In this document: positions 1 to 7,832 of the stretch, in pieces | How positions within the stretch are numbered: position 1 is the stretch's first letter | Layout of the letters: every line of letters starts with the position of its first letter | Origin: Helicobacter sp. | GTDB lineage: Bacteria > Campylobacterota > Campylobacteria > Campylobacterales > Helicobacteraceae | Assembly (NCBI GenBank): GCA_029257755.1 | Contig: JARIAP010000197.1 | Span: forward strand, 1 to 15,731 | DNA: 15,731 nt | Direction: 5' to 3' | Notes under the pieces: generated by a model | The model's input: only the letters and a program-made list of their open reading frames with translations | Database searches by the model: none | Told to the model about the DNA's origin: nothing | Made by a program: the position numbers and the translations under genes

Positions 1-705
1 GTTGCTGTAAGCAGTCTTTTTGCATCTAGCATTGCTTTAGCTGATGGTATTGATGGTGCTGGAGAGAGTGCTGGTGGTGAAAAAAGTGGTTTATTTGTAG
101 GTGTGCATGGTGGTGTAACTTTGTTTGGGTTATCGGCATATGATATTGATGGCAAGAAAATTGATAACTATAAAGATACATTTGGTGCAGAACCTATGGA
201 AATAAGCTTTGATATTGGAGCTAAGATTGGTTATCAACATTTCTTTATGCCTTTGGTTGGTGTTCGCGGATATTTAAGCTATGATTTTGAAGGACAAAAA
301 ACTTTTGCAGAAATGCCGACAATAAGTGCAAGTGGAAACACAAAAGTTTCTGGGATAATAACAGGATTTCATAATATAGTATTTAATGTTGATGCTTTAA
401 TTAATTTCATTAATAATGATAGATTTACTTTTGGTGCATACGCTGGTTTTGGTTTAGGTTATGGTATAACTAATATGTTAGCACCATCAAAAGAAGTATC
501 AGCAATCATAAATCAAATGAAGTATGGGGGCTTTAATATACCATTAAATATAGGTGTAGCCGCTACATTTGCTACACACCATAAAGTAGAATTAGGTGCG
601 AAAATTCAGACTTTAGCCGCTGGCTATACTTTCAAAGATAATAATAAATCTGGTGTTTTTATTAATCCTTATGTAATCAATATTGGTTATTCATATATTT
701 TCTAA
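1..705 (+). CDS. Outer membrane beta-barrel protein, 3' part (5' end outside window)
   Basis: The frame is open from the first base and ends with TAA at 703-705, giving the last 234 residues. The true start lies upstream; the first in-frame GTG (103) is inside the mature protein and has no reason to be the start. The first visible residues (VAVSSLFASSIALA, then DGIDG) read as the end of a Sec signal peptide with cleavage after the last Ala. The mature part begins KSGLFVGVHGGV and shows alternating hydrophobic and aromatic residues with Gly-rich turns. It ends in VINIGYSYIF, with the terminal Phe and alternating aromatics typical of BAM-assembled barrels. The Gly-rich start and closing strand resemble the large Helicobacter outer membrane protein families, but I cannot assign it to a named one. 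It is probably a small barrel in the outer membrane; its role (porin, adhesin or structural) is not visible. A terminator follows at 767. Confidence 0.85.
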   Translation, partial: VAVSSLFASSIALADGIDGAGESAGGEKSGLFVGVHGGVTLFGLSAYDIDGKKIDNYKDTFGAEPMEISFDIGAKIGYQHFFMPLVGVRGYLSYDFEGQKTFAEMPTISASGNTKVSGIITGFHNIVFNVDALINFINNDRFTFGAYAGFGLGYGITNMLAPSKEVSAIINQMKYGGFNIPLNIGVAATFATHHKVELGAKIQTLAAGYTFKDNNKSGVFINPYVINIGYSYIF

Positions 706-766
706 TTATATGTGCTAATAAGTAAAAACTACCTATAAAACTTTAATATATTCATCAAATACCCCT

Positions 767-801
767 TATAGCTAAGTAAATCTTAGCTATATCTATTTTA
801 T
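767..801 (+). terminator. Intrinsic terminator of the outer membrane protein gene
   Basis: TATAGCTAAG (767-776) pairs perfectly with CTTAGCTATA (782-791) across a 5-base loop, TAAAT. On the + strand the stem is followed by a T-rich tail, TCTATTTTAT. On the minus strand the following bases are not T-rich, so it should stop the + transcript only. It lies 62 bases after the stop codon. Confidence 0.65.
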
Positions 802-952
802 AAACAATATCACATTAAATACTTAATTTTAATTGTAATTAAAATCTAACTTAATAAATATATCTTAGCAATAAAGTTTATTATTTAAATGTATTTGCTA
901 AATAAGTAAAATTAAAAGATAATTAATGATTAAATTTAAATATATTAGGTTA

Positions 953-1603
953 TTAATTTGAAGCTTCTAGTATGATTTTAATATCTACATTCTGCCCTAG
1001 TAATTCTTTTGGTGTATTTGGTGATATATTAAAATCAAAACGATTTATACTGCCTATTAACTCAATACCTATAACATTATCTCCATAACTAGCATAACAT
1101 CCGCAATCTAAGTCATCATTTTTTACTAATTGTGGATTCTGTAGGGGATTATTTGGTATATTTATTTGCTTAAATGGGTTTATTTGTTCTTGTTTTGTTT
1201 GTATATCTAAGCTTGGATTTTTTATTGGTCCTGTAATATTTACCTTAAACGCTATGTTTTTTGTTATATTATTTATTGTTAATCTACCATATAAAATATT
1301 GTTTTGAAAATGAGATGATTCAAATTTTGCTACTTGCGTAGAGAAAAAATCCTTTATCTTAAGATCTTTATCTCTTGCTTCATTGTATGTATTAATACTT
1401 GAAATATTTACATTTCCAACAAGCTTTATAATCTTATTGTTATCTATAAATAATTTACCATCAAAATCTTGAAATACCCCTATTGTATCTGCTACACTTA
1501 AATGTTTTATGCTAAAACTTACACTTGAATGCGATATATCAATCATATATTCCTTAGCGTAGCTAAACATGAAACAAAAAACAACAAGAATAAAACGATA
1601 CAT
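953..1603 (-). CDS. YceI family periplasmic protein with an extra cysteine-containing segment
   Basis: This is a 216-residue secreted protein of the YceI family, lipocalin-like barrels that bind polyisoprenoid or other amphiphilic molecules in the periplasm. Residues 1-16 (MYRFILVVFCFMFSYA) form a short signal peptide. The family start follows: YMIDISHSSVSFSIKHL, then GVFQDFDGKL and the DFFSTQVAKFESSHF region, where the usual form is DFFDVxKYPxxxF. Next come GRLTINNITK (family form GDLTLHGVTK) and a late SINRFDFNI strand (family form KRxDFGI). Between the GPIKNP turn (about 130) and the SINRFDF strand is an insert of about 30 residues rich in Asn, Pro and Gln that contains C167-G-C169. The H. 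pylori YceI protein, as I recall it, is about 182 residues and lacks this segment. The start is supported by AAAGGA just upstream. It lies 59 bases after htpG and has its own promoter. Confidence 0.85.
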   Translation of the reverse strand: MYRFILVVFCFMFSYAKEYMIDISHSSVSFSIKHLSVADTIGVFQDFDGKLFIDNNKIIKLVGNVNISSINTYNEARDKDLKIKDFFSTQVAKFESSHFQNNILYGRLTINNITKNIAFKVNITGPIKNPSLDIQTKQEQINPFKQINIPNNPLQNPQLVKNDDLDCGCYASYGDNVIGIELIGSINRFDFNISPNTPKELLGQNVDIKIILEASN

Positions 1604-1638
1604 AAAAATCCTTTAATTTACCTCTAATGTGCCTAAGT

Positions 1639-1647
1639 ATTATAGCA
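1639..1647 (-). promoter_or_regulatory. Extended -10 promoter element for the YceI gene, inside a 26-base dyad
   Basis: Read on the minus strand, TGCTATAAT occupies 1647-1639, about 36 bases before the YceI start codon. It sits in the spacer of the inverted repeat AATGTGC (1626-1632) / GCACATT (1645-1651), which overlaps the -10 and looks operator-like. The dyad has no T-run after it, so it is a poor intrinsic terminator for htpG. Confidence 0.6.
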
Positions 1648-1662
1648 CATTGAATTAAGCCT

Positions 1663-3501
1663 TTACAAACTCTTTAATAAAATATCATTTATACTATCAA
1701 TATAGCCTTTAGAATCCTTTAAATTTTGTCCTTCTAGTATTTTTGCCCCATTGAAAAGCACTAAACAATATTTATCTTGCATATTTTTATCTAATTTATT
1801 AATTTTTTGTATTAATTCATGATTAATATTAATTTCTATATTTTTCTTTGGTTCTGGCATTTCTTGACCCATTTGTCTCATAATTTGTTCCATATAGTTA
1901 TTTTGCATACCCTCACTAGTTAAAGCTAATGGTGAAGTAAGGTTGCTACTTAATGTTACTTCATTTACTCCATCAAGAGTTTTAAAAGATTCTATAAGAG
2001 TTTCAAATTCCTTTTTTTGCTCTTCACTTATCTCACTATTTATATCTTGACTAGAATCTTTGCTAAATATATCAAGCAGTTTTATTCCATCAAATTCATT
2101 TATACTAGGTATAACAAAACTATCTACATCATCAGCAAAAAGCAATATATCATAATCTTTGAATTTTTCGAGCAAAGGATTATTTTTTAATGTTTCTAAA
2201 TCTTTTCCAACTGCATAGAATATACCTTTTTGCCCATCTTTCATACCATCTTTATATTCTTTTAAACTTATACTTTCATTTTTATTTAATGAATATGCTC
2301 TAAGGAGATTTAGCAATTTTTCTTTATTCTCATAATCATTATAAAGCCCTTCTTTTAATGTGCTACCAAACTTAGAATAAAAGTTTTTGTATTTTTCACT
2401 ATCTTTTGCTAAAGATTCTATCATACTTAGAATCTTACCAACGGATGCCTTTTTAATTTGCTCTAATATTTTATTTTCTTGCAAAATCTCACGACTTACA
2501 TTTAGTGGCAAATCATCGCTATCAATGATACCATGCACAAAACGCAAATAAACAGGCAATAACTCTTTATCATCATCTGTGATAAATACTCTTTTTACAT
2601 ATAACTTAACATGCGATTTATAATCCATTCTATTCATATCAAATGGAGGATTTGCTGGTATATAGAATAAACTTTTATATTGTAATTTACCTTCTGCATG
2701 TGTATGTATATAACTTAATGGTTTTTCTTTATCATAAGAAAGTGTAGTAAAGAAATCTTCATAATCTTCTTTTTTTAATTCATTTTTTGATATTATCCAA
2801 AGTGCTTTTGCTTTGTTTATTTGCTCTTCTTTATCTTCTTTTATTGTTTCCTCTTTGCCTTCTTCTTTTTTCTCTTCTGTATATTGTAAAAAAATAGGAA
2901 ATTGGATATGATTTGAATATCTCTTTATTATATCCTCTATATTCCATTTATTACAATATTCACTTGCCTCATCTTTTAGATAAAGGGTTATTTCTGTTCC
3001 ATAATCATCTTTATTAGATTCTAATATTTCATATTCTCCATCACCATTGCTTATCCAAGTATATGCTTTAGAATCAAGTGCTTTTTTAGTATTTACAATA
3101 ACCTTATTAGCTACCATAAAACTTGAGTAAAAGCCAACACCAAATTGCCCTATTAAATTAGAATCTTTTTTCTTATCTCCTGTTAGATTTTCTAAAAAAC
3201 TCTTTGTGCCACTTTTAGCTATTGTCCCAAGATTATTGTTTAAATCTTCCTCATTCATTCCTATACCATTATCTAGTATTTTTAATATTTTTTTATCACT
3301 ATCAAAACTAATAATAATTTTTGGCTTAAAATCAAGACTTTTATATTTTTCATCACTTAATGTGAGGTGATTTAACTTATCAAGCGCATCACTTGCATTT
3401 GAAATAAGTTCGCGTAAAAATATTTCTTTATTGGAATAAAGAGAATGTATCATTAAGTCAAGTAATTGCTTAATTTCTGTTTGAAATGTTTTTTTTGCCA
3501 T
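1663..3501 (-). CDS. htpG: Molecular chaperone HtpG (bacterial Hsp90)
   Basis: This is a full-length 612-residue Hsp90-family ATP-dependent chaperone, a cytosolic homodimer. The N-terminal GHKL ATPase domain has all its key elements: E31 and N35 in RELISNASDALDKL (catalytic Glu and Mg ligand), D77 in ILDNGIGM (adenine contact), the lid around GTIAKSGTKSF (91-101), and GQFGVGFYSSF (117-127). The middle domain follows after a highly charged Glu/Lys linker at about 208-225. It includes the conserved arginine segment SDDLPLNVSREILQ, whose Arg senses the gamma-phosphate. The C-terminal dimerisation domain lacks the eukaryotic MEEVD tail, as expected in bacteria. The start is supported by TAGGAG six bases upstream. 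An extended -10 lies at 3541-3549. No heat-shock operator of a type I recognise is visible. Confidence 0.97.
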   Translation of the reverse strand: MAKKTFQTEIKQLLDLMIHSLYSNKEIFLRELISNASDALDKLNHLTLSDEKYKSLDFKPKIIISFDSDKKILKILDNGIGMNEEDLNNNLGTIAKSGTKSFLENLTGDKKKDSNLIGQFGVGFYSSFMVANKVIVNTKKALDSKAYTWISNGDGEYEILESNKDDYGTEITLYLKDEASEYCNKWNIEDIIKRYSNHIQFPIFLQYTEEKKEEGKEETIKEDKEEQINKAKALWIISKNELKKEDYEDFFTTLSYDKEKPLSYIHTHAEGKLQYKSLFYIPANPPFDMNRMDYKSHVKLYVKRVFITDDDKELLPVYLRFVHGIIDSDDLPLNVSREILQENKILEQIKKASVGKILSMIESLAKDSEKYKNFYSKFGSTLKEGLYNDYENKEKLLNLLRAYSLNKNESISLKEYKDGMKDGQKGIFYAVGKDLETLKNNPLLEKFKDYDILLFADDVDSFVIPSINEFDGIKLLDIFSKDSSQDINSEISEEQKKEFETLIESFKTLDGVNEVTLSSNLTSPLALTSEGMQNNYMEQIMRQMGQEMPEPKKNIEININHELIQKINKLDKNMQDKYCLVLFNGAKILEGQNLKDSKGYIDSINDILLKSL

Positions 3502-3540
3502 TTTGAAACTCCTATTTCATTGTGTATTTTAAAATTGGCA

Positions 3541-3549
3541 ATTATAACA
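3541..3549 (-). promoter_or_regulatory. Extended -10 promoter element for htpG
   Basis: On the minus strand TGTTATAAT occupies 3549-3541, 40 bases upstream of the htpG start codon. No clear -35 is present, as is usual for Helicobacter housekeeping promoters. Confidence 0.55.
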
Positions 3550-3785
3550 TAAGTTTGATAAATATTAGCAACCTTTAGTTACTTTACTAAATATTTATTA
3601 GTGTATTATTATAAATATATTTTAGTGAGTATATACAATATATAAAATTATCAAATGTAAAATTTATTGATTATATACAATTAATAATGCTTTATTTGCA
3701 AAAAATTAAGATTATTATTAACAGATTAATATTTGTATTTTATGTATAACAATTATAAATAATTACAAAAAATTTTAAATTAAAG

Positions 3786-4760
3786 CTATTTTAATAATTG
3801 AGCTACTTCTTTTGCGTGGTATGTTATTATAATATCAGCACCTGCTCTTTTAAATCCAATTAAAGTTTCTAGCATAACTTTTTCATAATCAATAACACCT
3901 AATTTTTGTCCAGCTTTTAATAAGGCATATTCACCACTTACATTATATACTGCAAGTGGCAATAAACTACGATTTCTTATTTCACGAACAACATCAAGAT
4001 AAGCAAGAGCAGGTTTTACCATTAATATATCTGCTCCCTCTTCTTCATCATTTAAACTCTCAAGTATTGCTTCTCGTATATTTGCACTATCTTCTTGATA
4101 ACTTTTTCTATCACCAAAACTAGGCGTACTTTGTGCAACTTCTCTAAAAGGACCATAATATGCACTAGCAAATTTTGTTGAATAACTCATTATAGGTAAA
4201 TTTATAAAGTTATTATTATCTAATACTTTTCTCATGGCAAATATTTGTCCATCCATCATTGCACTTGGTGCAAGCATATCAACATTGCTTTGTGCTAAAA
4301 CAAGGCTTTGTTTTGCCAATATTTCAAGTGTTTTATCATTATCTACACTTTGTGTTTTAGAATCTAAAATACCGCAATGCCCATGATTTGTATATTCACA
4401 AAAACAAACATCGGCTATTACACACATTGTAGGAAATTTTTCTTTAATTGTACGAATGCTTAATGGTATTATGCTATCTGGATTCCATGCTTCAGAACCT
4501 ATAGAATCTTTTTTATCTTGTGGTGGCACACCAAACAATAAAATAGCGTTAATACCTATTGTTTGCAAACATTCACATTCTTTTAATATATAATCTAAAC
4601 TCATTTGAAATACACCCGGCATAGATGCAATTTCATTTTTAATGCTATTTCCTTCTATTATAAAAAGAGGGTAAATTAAATCATTTGTGTTTATATTGTT
4701 TTCTCGCACTAAATCCCTAGTTGTTTTATGCAATCTAAGTCGCCTTTTCCTTTTAAACAT
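3786..4760 (-). CDS. hemB: Delta-aminolevulinic acid dehydratase (porphobilinogen synthase)
   Basis: This 324-residue enzyme condenses two 5-aminolevulinate molecules to porphobilinogen, the first pyrrole of haem synthesis, in the cytoplasm. The catalytic zinc site is intact as the three-cysteine type: C119, C121 and C129 in [15 protein letters not shown]. The two active-site lysines are K196 ([13 protein letters not shown]) and K249 ([10 protein letters not shown]), the latter being the expected Schiff-base residue. APSAMMDG (164-171) and [10 protein letters not shown] (213-222) are further family signatures. Length matches the bacterial family. The start has AAAGGCG about four bases upstream. 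It lies 33 bases downstream of the universal stress protein gene on the same strand, so the two are probably cotranscribed. I see no convincing intrinsic terminator after it; the 284 bases to htpG are AT-rich and unstructured apart from the htpG promoter. Confidence 0.97.
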   Translation of the reverse strand: MFKRKRRLRLHKTTRDLVRENNINTNDLIYPLFIIEGNSIKNEIASMPGVFQMSLDYILKECECLQTIGINAILLFGVPPQDKKDSIGSEAWNPDSIIPLSIRTIKEKFPTMCVIADVCFCEYTNHGHCGILDSKTQSVDNDKTLEILAKQSLVLAQSNVDMLAPSAMMDGQIFAMRKVLDNNNFINLPIMSYSTKFASAYYGPFREVAQSTPSFGDRKSYQEDSANIREAILESLNDEEEGADILMVKPALAYLDVVREIRNRSLLPLAVYNVSGEYALLKAGQKLGVIDYEKVMLETLIGFKRAGADIIITYHAKEVAQLLK

Positions 4761-4793
4761 CTTACGCCTTTACTCAAAATAAAATAAACTATA

Positions 4794-5219
4794 TTACTTT
4801 GCAACTAAAACAGGTATAGGAGAAGAATTAACAAAACTATTTTGATGTGAATTAAAGATTCTATGTAAGATTGAAGATTCACTTGCCCCAATTACAAGCA
4901 AATCGTATTTATCTGCTATCTCAAGCACAACATCTATAGGATTTCCATTTTTTAGAATCTTTTTGCAATAAATACCTTCGGAATTAAACACTTTTGCAAA
5001 TTCATGCAAAATCTCATTAGATTCTTCTTCTTGAACATGTTCCAATGAAGCATAATCAACAATTCCACTTTCTGCTAAAACAATAGTTTCTGGCGTAACA
5101 TGTAATAATGTTAGCTCAATTTCACTTCGTCTTGCAAAAAGCTTTATAATAGTTGGAATAGCTTTACGACACTCTTCTGTATCACTTACACCAAATAATA
5201 TCTTAATCGCGTTTGACAT
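4794..5219 (-). CDS. Universal stress protein (UspA family), probably not ATP-binding
   Basis: This is a 141-residue single-domain cytoplasmic Usp fold. The N-terminal strand KILFGVSDTEECRKAI (6-21) matches the family's opening, with an Asp (D13) in the usual acidic position. GNPIDVVLEIA (92-102) fits the strand/helix that normally reads GxPxxxIxxxA, and DLLVIGAS (106-113) and SPIPVLVAK (133-141) give the last strands. The nucleotide-binding signature G-x2-G-x9-G-S/T is broken. After G111 the second Gly position is Glu (E114) and the third is in an NSHQNS region without Gly. This is like the non-ATP-binding UspA subgroup. A strong ribosome-binding site, GGAGG, precedes the ATG. It heads a two-gene unit with hemB. 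What it regulates or binds is not visible. Confidence 0.9.
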   Translation of the reverse strand: MSNAIKILFGVSDTEECRKAIPTIIKLFARRSEIELTLLHVTPETIVLAESGIVDYASLEHVQEEESNEILHEFAKVFNSEGIYCKKILKNGNPIDVVLEIADKYDLLVIGASESSILHRIFNSHQNSFVNSSPIPVLVAK

Positions 5220-5547
5220 TAAATTCCTCCATAATATTTAATAAATGTATTATCTATAACATACATTTTCATGGTGTAATTTTATCTAAAACTTTTTAGT
5301 TTTGCACAAGCAATTAAAAACTAATTATATAGTAACAAAAAATCTTACTTTAATTACAATATACTACTAAATAAAATTACAAAACATTATGAAATAAATT
5401 TAATTTTTATATAACAAGAATAATTATAAATTTATATAGACTTATTTGTAAAATTATTTAATAAATATTTAAACAAAACTTTAGCTACAATAACAAAAAA
5501 TCAATTAAAATATTGTTTATGTAAATTATAATAATGTATTATAAAAA
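5220..5547. other. AT-rich intergenic region between usp and the DUF5718-like gene
   Basis: These 328 bases hold the usp ribosome-binding site and candidate promoter dyad in the right-hand flank of usp (5221-5267). Beyond that I see only AT-rich sequence without a recognisable gene, GC-containing hairpin or terminator for the gene ending at 5548. Confidence 0.5.
5244..5267 (-). promoter_or_regulatory. Possible promoter and operator dyad upstream of the usp-hemB unit
   Basis: AATGTAT (5244-5250) and ATACATT (5261-5267) form a perfect 7-base inverted repeat with a 10-base spacer. On the minus strand the spacer region contains TGTTATAGA (5261-5253), a candidate extended -10 about 34 bases before the usp start. 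The dyad resembles the one over the YceI promoter in its half-site start AATGT. Confidence 0.4.
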
Positions 5548-6381
5548 CTAATATTCTGTGCTACGCACAACTTCTTGACGCACAATAGAGGCATCTTTTA
5601 ATCCCAATACACCTTGCTCTATTAAATTTTTTATTTTATCGTTTGTATAAATATTGTGATTATATGCTACTACACATACTTCATCTCCTTCTTGCAAAAA
5701 TCTTTGTTTTGCAAGTTTAGTATAACTAGTAGCACCAACAGCAATGAGAACCTTAGATGGGAATCCTGCTCTTTTAATTATATCATCAAGATTTTCCAAT
5801 ACAGCATGATCTTCTTGTGTATTTATCTTTTTTACAATCCAGTCAATTAATTTTTTATAAAAATAATTATAATTTGTTAGTTTTGCATTATCGCCATATT
5901 GATGAGCTTTACCATCAAATATTAAAAAAGATGTCAAAGAAAAATTATCACAAATTCCACCTTTTTCAAATTTATCTATTGGAATCTTAAATCCACAACC
6001 TTTTGAAGCAGGAGAAAAGTTCTTTTTTTGGCTAATTTTCTTTGCATTACTATCATTGCGTATAGATGTATCATCAAATGCCATAAAAAATTTTGGAATA
6101 ATGGACTTTACTTGCTCTTTTTCATAGATAACTTCGCATTCAAGCCCTATTTCTGGTTCAGCTTGTGCATTTAATGTTGTATCTTTTGGTAATATAATTT
6201 TTTTATTATCAATACAATAACGACCCAAAAAAGTGTTATCTCTAGGAATGTAAAATGGAAATATACCCTTTGGAGCACCTTCTTCATCGCTTATTACATT
6301 TGCAAAATCATCTGCTTCACCAGCATGTTCTAAATGATTTGCAAAGTTACCCGCAATACCAAATCCTAAATATTCTTTCAT
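5548..6381 (-). CDS. DUF5718 family protein, fumarylacetoacetate hydrolase-like fold
   Basis: This 277-residue cytoplasmic protein probably starts at ATG 6381. TTGGAG sits seven bases ahead of that ATG, whereas a TTG-initiated version four codons longer would place this ribosome-binding site inside the gene. The opening GFGIAGNFANHLEHAGEADDF with APKGIFPFYIP reads as the epsilonproteobacterial DUF5718 family, recalled from memory. Features of the FAH hydrolase/isomerase fold are E75-P-E77 (AEPEIGLECEVIY), a position that often supplies metal ligands in FAH enzymes, and a C-terminal VGATSYTKLAKQRFLQEGDEVCVVAYN. The latter resembles the FAH strand-loop ending in a GD turn. No substrate is known to me for this family, so catalysis is inference. 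It stands alone, with large AT-rich gaps on both sides; the upstream gap carries three dyads (6410-6500). Confidence 0.7.
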   Translation of the reverse strand: MKEYLGFGIAGNFANHLEHAGEADDFANVISDEEGAPKGIFPFYIPRDNTFLGRYCIDNKKIILPKDTTLNAQAEPEIGLECEVIYEKEQVKSIIPKFFMAFDDTSIRNDSNAKKISQKKNFSPASKGCGFKIPIDKFEKGGICDNFSLTSFLIFDGKAHQYGDNAKLTNYNYFYKKLIDWIVKKINTQEDHAVLENLDDIIKRAGFPSKVLIAVGATSYTKLAKQRFLQEGDEVCVVAYNHNIYTNDKIKNLIEQGVLGLKDASIVRQEVVRSTEY

Positions 6382-6409
6382 TTGCATCTCCAATTATAAA
6401 ATTAAGTCT

Positions 6410-6500
6410 ATACTCTAAATTAACATAATTTGAGTATTAGTATAGTTTAAAACTATGTAAAATTGTAATATTTTCACATTTGGATTACAATTTTTACATA
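6410..6500. repeat. Cluster of three inverted repeats upstream of the DUF5718-like gene
   Basis: Dyad 1: 6410-6421 pairs with 6427-6437 (core TACTC/GAGTA and AAATT/AATTT, one bulged T, 5-base loop). Dyad 2: ATAGTTT (6442-6448) pairs with AAACTAT (6450-6456) around a single A. Dyad 3: 6454-6469 pairs with 6484-6500 over 16 base pairs with one bulged base and a 14-base loop. None is followed by a T-run on either strand. Confidence 0.6.
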
Positions 6501-6692
6501 AATTGTTTATTATAGTAACAAATATTTTTATAATATTTTAATTTTTGCAACTTTGGAGATAATTTAATAAAGAATAATTTTACATAATCATTGAATAATT
6601 AAATTATAATAAATATGTAACTTATTAAAACAATATTGATATTGAAATTTACACTAGCATTATATTGATGTTTTTATAGAATTAAGTGTAAG

Positions 6693-6707
6693 GGGATATG
6701 GTATCCC
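6693..6707 (-). terminator. Possible terminator hairpin of the asparaginase gene
   Basis: GGGATA (6693-6698) pairs with TATCCC (6702-6707) across a 3-base loop, starting 28 bases after the ansB stop. It is one of the few GC-containing hairpins in the intergenic DNA. On the minus strand it is followed by CTTACACTTAATTC, not a T-run, so termination would be weak or need a factor. Confidence 0.35.
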
Positions 6708-6734
6708 TAATATTAATAATACAACAATTAAAAA

Positions 6735-7781
6735 TTAATATTGATCAAAAATCTTTGCAATATATCTAGGATCATTTGATTTTGTAAGTGCTAACATAAG
6801 CAAAACACGAGCTTTTTGTGGATTAAGATCATGAGCACCTATAAAACCTAATTTTTCATCATTGCTATTTGGCAATACAATTCCAGAATCAACCCTTGAA
6901 CTTTGAACAACAACTAATCCTTGTTCCATAAGATTTTTTAAAACATCTTTTTGATATTTATGGATACTTCCAGCACCACTTCCAGCAACAACAATTCCTT
7001 GTGTGCCATTTCTAAACAATGCTTTAGCTGCCACACCAGAACCATCATTTGCATAAGAATATAAAATATCAACTTTTGGTAATTTATTAATATTTGCTAT
7101 ATTAAAAACACTTTTTCTTGTGTGTGGTTGCATAGGCTCATAATTAAAAAACACATTTCCATCAAGTATATAACCCATATCACCACTATTTAGAGATTTA
7201 AATGTTTCAACATTCAATGCATGTGTTTTACTAACATGCCTTGCACTTTGTATTCTATCATTCATAGCTATCATAACACCTTTATTTTTAGCCTTAGGAT
7301 TTGCTGCAAGAGCTACTGCATTATAAAGATTTTTAGGTCCATCTGCACTTATTGCAGTACTAGGACGCATTGCACCTACTAAAACTATAGGCTTATTGCT
7401 TTTAATTGTTAAATGTAGAAAAAAAGCGGTTTCTTCCATTGTATCTGTTCCGTGAGTAATTACTACACCATCTATATCATTATTAGCAAGTAGAGTATTT
7501 ACCCTTTTAGCAAGTTTAAGCCATATTTCATCATTCATATCAGCACTATCTATATTTGCTATTTGCTCACCTTTTATATTGGCTATATTTTTTATCTCTG
7601 GCACAGCATTTATCAAAACATCTACACCAACAACTCCAGCAGTATAACCAGTTGTTTTTATATTGGAATCAATAGAACCAGCTATTGTTCCCCCCGTAGC
7701 TAAAATAACTATATTTGGCTTAGCATATACCATAATTGCACTTCCCACAAAAAGCAAAATACAATAAAAAATCTTTTTCAT
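6735..7781 (-). CDS. ansB: Type II L-asparaginase, secreted
   Basis: This 348-residue enzyme hydrolyses L-asparagine (and usually some glutamine) to aspartate and ammonia. Residues 1-20 (MKKIFYCILLFVGSAIMVYA) form a Sec signal peptide, so the enzyme should be periplasmic, as type II enzymes are. The catalytic residues are all present: T32 in ILATGGTIAG, Y46 in GYTAG (flexible loop tyrosine), T112-D113 in VITHGTDTMEET, and K185 in ARHVSKTH. It closely resembles the H. pylori AnsB through the C-terminal NPQKARVLLMLALTKSND. AAGGGA precedes the ATG, and an extended -10 lies at 7824-7832. It is a single-gene unit with gaps on both sides. In Helicobacter relatives this activity supplies amino acids and ammonia and can deplete host asparagine; that role here is by analogy. 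Confidence 0.96.
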   Translation of the reverse strand: MKKIFYCILLFVGSAIMVYAKPNIVILATGGTIAGSIDSNIKTTGYTAGVVGVDVLINAVPEIKNIANIKGEQIANIDSADMNDEIWLKLAKRVNTLLANNDIDGVVITHGTDTMEETAFFLHLTIKSNKPIVLVGAMRPSTAISADGPKNLYNAVALAANPKAKNKGVMIAMNDRIQSARHVSKTHALNVETFKSLNSGDMGYILDGNVFFNYEPMQPHTRKSVFNIANINKLPKVDILYSYANDGSGVAAKALFRNGTQGIVVAGSGAGSIHKYQKDVLKNLMEQGLVVVQSSRVDSGIVLPNSNDEKLGFIGAHDLNPQKARVLLMLALTKSNDPRYIAKIFDQY

Positions 7782-7823
7782 AAAAATCCCTTATATAAAA
7801 TTTGAACGATAGTCCATGATTAT

Positions 7824-7832
7824 ATTATAGCA
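7824..7832 (-). promoter_or_regulatory. Extended -10 promoter element for ansB
   Basis: On the minus strand TGCTATAAT occupies 7832-7824, 43 bases upstream of the start codon. It is the same nine bases as the YceI -10. A perfect 22-base AT palindrome at 7846-7867 covers where the -35 would be. Confidence 0.6.

Larger units (their letters stand above)
6382..6734. other. AT-rich intergenic region between the DUF5718-like gene and ansB
   Basis: These 353 bases contain the DUF5718-like gene's ribosome-binding site, the cluster of inverted repeats at 6410-6500, and a short GC-containing hairpin near ansB at 6693-6707. No coding region is supported. TATAAT-like strings occur, but none stands out as the promoter. 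Confidence 0.5.

Noticed and set aside
827..844. TTTTAATT/AATTAAAA inverted repeat between the convergent outer membrane protein and YceI genes, as a second terminator.
   Set aside because: It has only A and T in the stem and a two-base loop, so it is too weak to call against this background.
5656..5850. Plus-strand open frame of 64 codons.
   Set aside because: It lies inside the DUF5718-like gene on the opposite strand; no family resemblance or context supports it.
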